From: a virus | Direction: 5' to 3' (one strand) | Virus record (IMG/VR): IMGVR_UViG_3300009610_000062 | Location: 1 to 31,493 of that record | DNA: 31,493 nt | Part shown: positions 1 through 4,392 of the stretch, one piece after another | How the letters are laid out: the number at the start of each line of letters is the position of its first letter | Numbering within the stretch: the stretch's first letter is position 1 | The notes under the pieces: generated by a model | Databases searched by the model: none | Seen by the model: only the letters and a program-made list of their open reading frames with translations | What the model was told of the DNA's origin: nothing | Translations under genes and position numbers: made by a program

Positions 1-123
1 ATCACTCGCTACTACCACTGCTAATGTCTCATCTTCTATCACCTCAAGTGGCAGCTTACCACTCTCCTGATCTGTGTCTGACCCCACCTCATACAACACA
101 ACCCTAATCTCGTAGTGTTTCAT
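1..123 (-). CDS. small hypothetical protein, 3' end off the window
   Basis: An open frame on the minus strand begins with ATG at 123 and is still open at base 1, giving at least 41 residues (starts MKHYEIRVVLYEVG). A second in-frame ATG lies three codons upstream, at 132. An AGGAG sits about 10 nt before the 123 start and almost touches the 132 start, so 123 is preferred. The visible part alternates hydrophobic and polar residues as in a small beta-rich protein and is acidic (DTDQES, EDE). It follows the 70-aa gene by about 24 nt and so belongs to the same leftward operon. The family is not recognised. Confidence 0.7.
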   Translation of the reverse strand, partial: MKHYEIRVVLYEVGSDTDQESGKLPLEVIEDETLAVVVASD

Positions 124-147
124 GCTAGACATTCTCCTGCGTCTCAA

Positions 148-360
148 TCATAGACCTAACCTCCTGAAATAGAACGAAACTCTACCGATTGTTACTCGCC
201 AGTATATATGGCCGTATATTCCCATTGTAAACCACTTGCCATTTGTAGACAGCATACTCTCACGCCACGATAGATTGAACAGGCATCCCTTGTTCTTTGG
301 ATGTTGTATTAACAGTCCGTAATACCCACCATTATTAGGGGTCCTTATATATACGCCCAT
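148..360 (-). CDS. small basic hypothetical protein (70 aa)
   Basis: A 70-aa protein, rich in aromatic residues (many Tyr, Phe, Trp) and basic overall. No membrane span, signal peptide or known motif is visible. Its ATG overlaps the TAA of the upstream 85-aa gene as TAATG, a junction used repeatedly in this phage, so translation is probably coupled. The function is unknown. Support for it being a real gene comes from its place in the gapless operon and the precise stop/start overlap. Confidence 0.6.
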   Translation of the reverse strand: MGVYIRTPNNGGYYGLLIQHPKNKGCLFNLSWRESMLSTNGKWFTMGIYGHIYWRVTIGRVSFYFRRLGL

Positions 361-617
361 TACCCATTCTCTCCATCCCTAGGGTCAGTGTTCCGACCCC
401 GATTCATACTCTTAACCAACTGCCTTGCCACTTCCCTTTTCGGGTATGCCGCCGTAAAGGGTACCACTATCCTCGTATCCCCGAACAAGTCGAACACCTC
501 ACCCGCCGACTCATGCCCTGCATAATCCACATGCCACATACCATCCACATCCACAAGGTGTTCGAGTATCCAGTCCTCACTAAAGTAATACGTTGCACCA
601 TCTGAATTCATGACCAT
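360..617 (-). CDS. small acidic hypothetical protein (85 aa)
   Basis: An 85-aa protein with an acidic aromatic first half (YYFSEDWILEHLVDVDGMWH) and a basic tail. It resembles small soluble accessory proteins of phage early operons, but no family is recognised. It starts 6 nt after the stop of the 60-aa zinc-ribbon gene, and its stop overlaps the next start (TAATG). An alternative ATG two codons in gives an almost identical product. No membrane segment is visible. The function is unknown. Confidence 0.65.
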   Translation of the reverse strand: MVMNSDGATYYFSEDWILEHLVDVDGMWHVDYAGHESAGEVFDLFGDTRIVVPFTAAYPKREVARQLVKSMNRGRNTDPRDGENG

Positions 618-623
618 AATCTG

Positions 624-806
624 TTACCTATGCTCCCTTGCTATTAACTCTCTAGTCTCACGTTCTCTCTTGTCTATCTCGCACTGTGCATGTGTGGTAA
701 ACCTGCGTGTATAATCATCCGGCTTACCTCCGAACTTCTTAGCTCTCTCTACTGCGCTAGGATTCAGCTCGATTGGGCCGCCACATATAGTACACTTAGC
801 TTTCAT
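624..806 (-). CDS. small zinc-ribbon-like protein (60 aa)
   Basis: A 60-aa protein beginning MKAKCTICGG. Cys5 and Cys8 form a zinc knuckle, and a second pair, His39-x2-Cys42 (HAQC), lies about 30 residues later. This C-x2-C / H-x2-C arrangement is common in tiny phage proteins. The C-terminus is a charged helix rich in Arg and Glu. Its start overlaps the upstream gene's stop as ATGA. Zinc binding is inferred from the residues. The partner (nucleic acid or protein) is unknown. Confidence 0.75.
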   Translation of the reverse strand: MKAKCTICGGPIELNPSAVERAKKFGGKPDDYTRRFTTHAQCEIDKRERETRELIAREHR

Positions 807-1141
807 AGGTTCTCATCACTTGGTAAATCTCCATTCGCTATGTAAATCACACAATCTACACACACATACATATGAATCATATGCCCATTCAAGAACCCAT
901 GCGCCACCTCTCTATTACCGCCTAACCCTGATCTACACCCCTCGCACGCATTCCAGCTAAAGAACGGTTCGCATACTGCTACCCCCTGCTCCCATGCATA
1001 TATACCCTGAGTATCGTTATACTTAGGGCAGTTACCACACCCATCTATATAACTCCCCGTACTTAGGTGCTCTATACCCTTAGTACATTCCTCGAACCTC
1101 TCTTGCCATTCTCGCTGCTTAATAGTCGGTGTCTCTACCAT
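803..1141 (-). CDS. cysteine-rich double zinc-knuckle protein (112 aa)
   Basis: A Cys-rich protein with two clusters: CGNC early on, then CEGC paired with CVDC about 25 residues later, the latter flanking an HGFLNGHMIH segment. The C-terminal half (CEGC, GLGGNREVAHG, VCVDC, IANGD) resembles a conserved small protein seen in many environmental phages. That comparison is from memory and was not searched. The start at 1141 overlaps the upstream TAA as TAATG, like other junctions here. An in-frame ATG at 1156 would add five residues and is the main alternative. Likely a zinc-binding accessory protein of unknown role. Confidence 0.75.
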   Translation of the reverse strand: MVETPTIKQREWQERFEECTKGIEHLSTGSYIDGCGNCPKYNDTQGIYAWEQGVAVCEPFFSWNACEGCRSGLGGNREVAHGFLNGHMIHMYVCVDCVIYIANGDLPSDENL

Positions 1142-1377
1142 TATACTTTCAACCATGCCTTGATAAACCCTAAGTGCCTGCTTGTGGTGATACTCGACCT
1201 GAACCCTGGCTTCTCATCCCACCATCCAAGACTACCATCCCCTAGCCTAGTTACTAACGGTTGCCCGTAGCTAAAGATAGTAACCCCATTAGTCCATAGG
1301 TTCAACCCACTAAACTTTTTCTCTTTACCCTGCTTGAATGCTTCGATTATTACCCGCTTGTTATCATGGTAACTCAT
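1141..1377 (-). CDS. small hypothetical protein (78 aa)
   Basis: A 78-aa soluble protein with a basic N-terminal helix followed by a beta-type segment (LWTNGVTIFSYGQPL, then DGSLGWWDEKPGFRSS, then TTSRH). The pattern of a named substrate strand, a glycine turn and a tryptophan pair looks like a compact beta fold. Similar short proteins occur in phage early operons, although no function is known to me. The ATG overlaps the TGA of the upstream 34-aa ORF as ATGA, and its own stop overlaps the next gene's start. This argues for translational coupling along the operon. Confidence 0.75.
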   Translation of the reverse strand: MSYHDNKRVIIEAFKQGKEKKFSGLNLWTNGVTIFSYGQPLVTRLGDGSLGWWDEKPGFRSSITTSRHLGFIKAWLKV

Positions 1378-1478
1378 GCCTCATTATCCTCCCATTCCAT
1401 ACGTGGTGGTGTATACCCTTTAGCATACCCCTTTATAGCTTCGACTAATCCATCTAGAAAGTGCTGACTAATTACCAT
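1374..1478 (-). CDS. micro-ORF, 34 aa, coupled to the next gene
   Basis: A 34-aa reading frame (starts MVISQHFLDGLVEA, ends WEDNEA) whose TGA overlaps the ATG of the 78-aa gene as ATGA. The first 20 residues form an amphipathic helix and the tail is acidic. No clear Shine-Dalgarno precedes it, so initiation may depend on readthrough from the zinc-finger gene 12 nt upstream. It is supported by the overlap and by operon continuity. It could be a leader for the next gene rather than a functional protein. Confidence 0.5.
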   Translation of the reverse strand: MVISQHFLDGLVEAIKGYAKGYTPPRMEWEDNEA

Positions 1479-1490
1479 AGTAGGCCATCA

Positions 1491-1625
1491 CTACTTAATC
1501 CACCTACTCACAGGACGCCGCTCATTCACACACCCTCGCTCATGGCATACCTTGCCGTTAACCCGCAACATGACACACTGACCACATCGCCTTACTCTCT
1601 TGACGTTCGCCGCTTTAGATACCAC
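1491..1625 (-). CDS. tiny zinc-finger protein (44 aa, GTG start)
   Basis: A 44-aa basic protein with CGQC, then about ten residues, then CHERGC, a compact set of four cysteines plus histidine that would bind one zinc. CHExGC-type knuckles recur in very small phage proteins. The flanks are Arg/Lys-rich, which would suit nucleic-acid binding (inference). The GTG start shares its G with the TAG of the upstream ORF (TAGTG), and purine-rich GGAGAGGA lies about 10 nt before it. Confidence 0.65.
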   Translation of the reverse strand: MVSKAANVKRVRRCGQCVMLRVNGKVCHERGCVNERRPVSRWIK

Positions 1626-1729
1626 TACCTTATTCCTCTCCTAATCTGTAGTGCCCTGAATCTTTGCACTCTCGCGCTAAACCTAGTACTTAACTGTATC
1701 CGTTCATATCTACCATGCACCATAATCAT
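1625..1729 (-). CDS. possible micro-ORF, 34 aa, arginine-rich
   Basis: A 34-aa reading frame (starts MIMVHGRYERIQLS) with about a quarter arginine and no acidic cluster. Its stop overlaps the GTG of the zinc-finger gene (TAGTG), and its start overlaps the TGA of a 9-aa frame (ATGA). No Shine-Dalgarno is visible. If translated, it would probably be a coupled basic peptide. It may equally be an untranslated stretch between real genes. Confidence 0.3.
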   Translation of the reverse strand: MIMVHGRYERIQLSTRFSARVQRFRALQIRRGIR

Positions 1730-1751
1730 TCTGCTATTGGGCACTCACCCA

Positions 1752-2006
1752 TCATACTAGCTGCCCTGTTCCCTTCCATATCCCTACTGCTGCCACTCTG
1801 CTACCCGTCCCTAACTCTAGTCCTAATCCTATCACCTTTCGCGGTACCTGTATACACCTGTCTTTGCTATGGTCTACCCGTTTCCTTATGCTTCGGTACT
1901 CTCCCTCTCTCACCTTGGGATTCTTCCGCTTCCATAGCACCCGCCTACTCCTGACCGTATTCGTATGCCTGCGCTGCGATTGATGGGTAACTGAGTCCTG
2001 TCTCAC
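1752..2006 (-). CDS. doubtful ORF, 84 aa, basic
   Basis: A frame starting with GTG overlaps the TGA of the 57-aa gene (GTGA) and stays open for 84 codons. The first 50 residues are strongly basic and disordered-looking (many Arg, Lys, His, Gln), and the rest is Gly-rich and hydrophobic. No motif is visible and the ribosome binding site is poor. The other two minus frames here hold only fragments of 22 aa or less, so if this interval codes on this strand, this is the likeliest frame. It could be a basic accessory protein or a chance frame. Confidence 0.35.
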   Translation of the reverse strand: MRQDSVTHQSQRRHTNTVRSRRVLWKRKNPKVREGEYRSIRKRVDHSKDRCIQVPRKVIGLGLELGTGSRVAAVGIWKGTGQLV

Positions 2007-2176
2007 CTATCTATCCCAATCCTTGCTACGTTGTACACTGTGACGAAACTCTGATGATAGTGGAATTGCAATATCCCTTCCTCACCACTGTAATCGATGG
2101 CGTAACTGTCAGCCCATGCCGTAAACGCCACGCCATTCTTGAAAACTATTGTGATACTTACCGCCTGATTAGCCAT
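2003..2176 (-). CDS. small hypothetical protein (57 aa)
   Basis: A 57-aa protein starting MANQAVSITIVFKNGVAF. The ATG is preceded by GAGGTAAGG at good spacing. The sequence alternates hydrophobic strands with turns (SITIVF, AFTAWADSY, GILQFHYH, SFVTVYNV), as expected for a small beta-sheet protein. It is the first convincing gene of the leftward operon. About 40 nt upstream of the ATG lies a strongly structured element (2220-2323) that could control it. The function is unknown. Confidence 0.7.
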   Translation of the reverse strand: MANQAVSITIVFKNGVAFTAWADSYAIDYSGEEGILQFHYHQSFVTVYNVARIGIDR

Positions 2177-2219
2177 ACCTTACCTCGCTATCCTGTAACC
2201 TGTAGCTTGTTAAGTGCTA

Positions 2220-2323
2220 CTAGCTAGGGATAAGGGTCAAAGTTACAGACTCTAGATGCCTCACTCACACGGGAGGTTTGCATCCGACTAACTGTAAGAG
2301 ACTCGCCTTGAATCCCTAGCTAG
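2220..2323. other. 104-nt multi-stem structured element
   Basis: Outer arms of 11 bp pair perfectly (2220-2230 with 2313-2323, core CTAGCTAGGGA). Nested inside are GGGTC/GACTC (2234-2238 with 2300-2304, one G-U), TTACAG/CTGTAA (2243-2248 with 2292-2297) and GATGC/GCATC (2255-2259 with 2280-2284). The inner part can pair further. The strand is not decided by the sequence. On the minus strand the element would lie in the 5' leader of the 57-aa gene. The interior does not fit a tRNA cloverleaf. A structured non-coding RNA, cis-regulator or replication structure are all possible. Confidence 0.55.
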
Positions 2324-2772
2324 CAACACTCACCCTATATCTACTATCTGCTAGCCTTATCATCATATGTTTAGAGTCGCCGCTTTGTTTGCCTATCCCT
2401 TACTCTCGCAAAGCCATTGACGATTATCATTTCGGTAAACCCTACTCTGATACTTCCGTTACCTAATCACACCCATACAGGCTACACTTAGGATTCCTAT
2501 AGCATCGGACGGCCGCACGCCTTGACGCGACTATGATATGCTTTATCGAGTAGCCTACCGGATGTAGTACTCTAATCTCGTCGTATCCTTTATCCTTATC
2601 CTTTGTCTATTACCATCCTTTATCTAATCTCATAGTCAACTTGACTACATAGGGATTATCGCACCGTCTACCCTAGCGTGCCGGATTATTATGACAACTT
2701 GAAAACTTTTTTTCTGAATCTACTCATAACTAACCGTCAAGTAGGCGGACATAACGGCACCTATCCCACGTC
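2324..2772. other. gene-free stretch with short repeats and palindromes
   Basis: No frame longer than about 20 codons on the minus strand looks coding. One plus-strand frame starts here but covers the downstream repeats and is not convincing. The stretch contains ATCCTTT repeated three times within 2580-2630, the 11-bp palindrome TAGGATTCCTA near 2489-2500, a perfect 15-bp palindrome at 2633-2647 and a run of seven T near 2707-2713. CATAAC boxes begin at 2725. It is probably a control region. Confidence 0.4.
2633..2647. promoter_or_regulatory. perfect 15-bp palindrome, possible operator
   Basis: TAGTCAA-C-TTGACTA is a perfect 7+1+7 inverted repeat in the gene-free region. Its arms contain TTGACT on both strands, resembling a -35 hexamer, but no good -10 hexamer follows at normal spacing on either side. 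A binding site for a dimeric regulator is the simplest reading (inference). Confidence 0.35.
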
Positions 2773-2885
2773 TACAACTGGACATAACACTATACTTATT
2801 GTAAAGCTATGCGTGATAGTGCGAAGATGCTACAGCTACACGACCATTAGTTGCTTTACAATAAGTAATATAGTGCGAAGTTGTA
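2773..2885. repeat. 113-nt imperfect cruciform
   Basis: Three nested helices pair across a loop of about 45 nt: TACAACT/AGTTGTA (2773-2779 with 2879-2885), CACTAT/ATAGTG (2788-2793 with 2870-2875), and a perfect 14-bp arm, 2794-2807 with 2853-2866 (ACTTATTGTAAAGC). A bulge of three bases separates the last two. The sequence ATAGTGCGAAG occurs twice as a direct repeat, near 2816 and 2870. One CATAAC box lies inside the left arm. The size is larger than a usual terminator, and an origin or recombination structure is possible. Confidence 0.6.
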
Positions 2886-2899
2886 CAGGCTTACATATT

Positions 2900-3023
2900 G
2901 TAGACATAACACTGTACGTTATGTTAATGGATATATGTTCGACACGTATGTTCTAAGTGGTAGACATAAGGGTCTCGTTATGTTAAGCGAATATAGTAGA
3001 CATAATGTAGTTAGTTATGTAAA
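2900..3023. repeat. three copies of a GTAGACATAA/TTATGT dyad
   Basis: The motif GTAGACATAA-N8/9-TTATGT followed by (T/A)AA occurs at 2900-2927, 2960-2986 and 2996-3023. The spacers differ completely while the arms and flanking bases are kept, so the arms are what is conserved. Extra half-sites (CATAAC) lie at 2725, 2750 and 2783. This pattern suits a dimeric DNA-binding protein, either as operators or as origin iterons. The irregular spacing (60 and 36 bp) and short arms rule out a CRISPR array. Confidence 0.6.
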
Positions 3024-3089
3024 GTATGGGGCGAGAGGGGAGGGGCTACGCAGCCATGACCGGTAGACGGACGTCGGAAGGTAAGGGAT

Positions 3090-3122
3090 GAGTAGGAGAG
3101 GGGTGGTGGGGGACTCCTACTC
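3090..3122 (-). terminator. 9-bp hairpin after the leftward gene trio
   Basis: GAGTAGGAG (3090-3098) pairs perfectly with CTCCTACTC (3114-3122) around a G/C-rich 15-nt loop. It lies about 50-85 nt beyond the stop of the 47-aa minus-strand gene, a natural place for termination. No T tract follows on either strand, so it may be a factor-assisted terminator or an mRNA 3'-end stabiliser. Confidence 0.35.
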
Positions 3123-3174
3123 TATACCTATCCTGGAATTGGGTTTGATATCGTTTACGATGTATATGGACTGA

Positions 3175-3318
3175 TCAGAGCTTAACCAGATCACCATTGC
3201 AGATGATCCGCAAGAACCGGAATAGAGGATAAACCGGATGCCGACTATAGCAGAGCTTACAGACAGAGCAAATCACCCGACCATCAGCCCTATAGAACTC
3301 GTTATTAATTAATGGCAT
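3175..3318 (-). CDS. tiny cysteine-cluster protein (47 aa)
   Basis: A 47-aa frame starting MPLINNEFYRADGRV. Cys17, Cys20 and Cys23 (CSVCKLC) cluster near the middle, and Cys40 is near the end, giving four possible zinc ligands. The rest is hydrophobic and basic. AGGA precedes the ATG by a short spacer, and an overlapping ATG four bases upstream opens only a 5-aa frame. It starts 16 nt after the stop of the 149-aa gene, so it is probably the last gene of that leftward trio. The function is unknown. Confidence 0.6.
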   Translation of the reverse strand: MPLINNEFYRADGRVICSVCKLCYSRHPVYPLFRFLRIICNGDLVKL

Positions 3319-3334
3319 CCATCCTAGAGTCATA

Positions 3335-3784
3335 TTACTTAACCCTATTCTTAACTAATACCTGTAATGCTTCTATCTGCTCCGGTTTTAGCTCCACTAG
3401 TATGTCATTTCCAACAGCTACGTAATCTAGACCGAGCTTTGTCGCGTGTTGTATAGCTCTGTTACTTCTGTATGATCTAAACGACCGACTCTTATTCATA
3501 ATAGCCTGATATATATGTCTGTATAAGTCTAATGATTCATCATCCAGGTTAATATCCCTTGTAGTGATCTTTAGGCAGAAGTTAATTGTGGCTATTACCT
3601 TTGACCATTTGTCTGAGAAAGACCGTCCTCGCTTCCTACTCATGGGACGAGGATGCCTAACCGGTTCTGTAGCCTCTATGTATACAGGAGGAATATCCTT
3701 TAGCTTCTTCCTTACCTGTATCAGCGTTCCATCCGCCGTCATATAGTCAGTATTGTCAACACTACGAGCATTATCAACACCCAT
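3335..3784 (-). CDS. hypothetical protein (149 aa)
   Basis: A 149-aa protein with a polar N-terminus (residues 1-30), a basic stretch near 42-58 (RHPRPMSRKRGRSFSDKW) and a helical C-terminal half. The last 50 residues (RSNRAIQHATKLGLD, ELKPEQIEALQVLVKN) look like packed helices and could form a small DNA-binding or coiled module, but no helix-turn-helix is clear. The ATG lies inside the end of the upstream zinc-ribbon gene (11-nt overlap) and GGAGA precedes it by about 10 nt. Its place at the head of the leftward transcripts would suit a regulator (inference only). Confidence 0.75.
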   Translation of the reverse strand: MGVDNARSVDNTDYMTADGTLIQVRKKLKDIPPVYIEATEPVRHPRPMSRKRGRSFSDKWSKVIATINFCLKITTRDINLDDESLDLYRHIYQAIMNKSRSFRSYRSNRAIQHATKLGLDYVAVGNDILVELKPEQIEALQVLVKNRVK

Positions 3785-3998
3785 TTGTTATTGTCTCCGA
3801 AAAATACTCACTATCAGGGAAGAAGGTTAAGCATCTCATACACATCCGGCCAATCCTTACCCATTTTCTACTCCGGTTGATATACACCGTACGAAGCAGG
3901 CCATTACAGACCGAGCCGTCTATCTCCTCCAAACATACATCAGATCGTCTTTCCTGGGCAAAGCTGCCTAACTTACTGTAATTAGAAGTGGATTCCAT
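3774..3998 (-). CDS. zinc-ribbon-like protein (74 aa)
   Basis: A 74-aa protein with Cys22, Cys31, Cys53 and Cys56 (the last two as CMRC) arranged as in a zinc ribbon, with beta-type basic sequence between the pairs (TVYINRSRKWVRIG). The ATG has a strong AAAGGAG about 10 nt upstream. It is the first gene behind a good leftward promoter at 4056-4084, and the next gene starts within its end. The motif suggests nucleic-acid or protein binding. The target is unknown. Confidence 0.75.
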   Translation of the reverse strand: MESTSNYSKLGSFAQERRSDVCLEEIDGSVCNGLLRTVYINRSRKWVRIGRMCMRCLTFFPDSEYFSETITNGC

Positions 3999-4055
3999 TA
4001 ATTGTTTACTCCTTTAGATACTTAATAGGGAAGAGTGGGTATAGGTGGTATAGGT

Positions 4056-4084
4056 ACTATAGGGCATCTGTCGCCCTGGGTCAA
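4056..4084 (-). promoter_or_regulatory. leftward sigma70-type promoter
   Basis: Read on the minus strand, TTGACC (4084-4079) is followed after exactly 17 nt by TATAGT (4061-4056), five of six matches in each hexamer. It points at the three-gene leftward operon starting at 3998. Directly upstream of the -35 lie two perfect tandem copies of an 11-bp repeat, so the promoter is probably regulated. Confidence 0.6.
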
Positions 4085-4110
4085 GGGATGTTACGGGGAT
4101 GTTACGTAAC
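4085..4110. repeat. 11-bp tandem repeat plus palindrome next to the promoter
   Basis: GGGATGTTACG occurs twice without a gap (4085-4095, 4096-4106). The second copy runs into the palindrome GTTACGTAAC (4101-4110). The block abuts the -35 box of the leftward promoter, and the inverted pair CATCTGTC/GACAGATG (4065-4072, 4113-4120) encloses both. This is a likely binding site for a phage or host regulator. Confidence 0.55.
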
Positions 4111-4353
4111 TTGACAGATGGGCATGCTGCTGATACGCTTAGGCGGCCAAGCCGACAGGTGTGTCCGTCGTCCCTACTACCCATACTATATTACTATACG
4201 CACTCTCCCCTATTATATCTCTATATGAGTATACATTTAGATTGACCGTAGTTAGAATCTAGTATGTATATATACAGGGATACGGGCGCATTTACCCCAT
4301 CGATTTCCACGAATATTCCATAAAATGCGAATTGTAGTATGGGCGTGAGATAC

Positions 4354-4386
4354 ATATTGACATTTATATACTGATCTGTACTCAAT
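4354..4386 (+). promoter_or_regulatory. promoter-like motif before the terminase gene
   Basis: ATATTGAC (4354-4361) is followed after 11 nt by GATC (4373-4376) and then TCA. The same arrangement with identical spacing lies upstream of the scaffold gene (15999-16021). TTGACA at 4357-4362 resembles a -35 box, but the matching -10 (TACTCA, 16-nt spacer) is weak and very close to the ATG. It may be read by a phage-modified or phage-coded polymerase (inference). A second candidate, TTGACC-17-TGTATA, lies at 4242-4270. Confidence 0.4.
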
Positions 4387-4392
4387 CTATAT

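Noticed and set aside
803-1156. Start of the Cys-rich 112-aa gene at 1156
   Set aside because: It is possible, but the 1141 ATG gives the TAATG junction used elsewhere in this phage, and neither has a clear binding site. Listed as the alternative.
1461-1954. Two plus-strand ORFs of 99 and 79 aa
   Set aside because: They lie antisense to the leftward operon, are low-complexity Leu/Ser/Pro/Tyr sequences without ribosome binding sites, and are explained by the codon pattern of the minus-strand genes.
2220-2323. tRNA or tmRNA gene
   Set aside because: The outer helix is 11 bp rather than 7. No T-arm consensus precedes the 3' arm on either strand, and no D-arm or anticodon loop of the right size fits.
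2725-3023. CRISPR array
   Set aside because: The repeated unit is a short dyad with 6-bp arms, the spacing is irregular (36 and 60 bp), and there are only three full copies and no cas genes.
2678-3066. Plus-strand ORFs of 92 and 61 aa across the repeats
   Set aside because: They translate the inverted repeats and dyad array, have GTG or TTG starts without ribosome binding sites, and are composition-poor.
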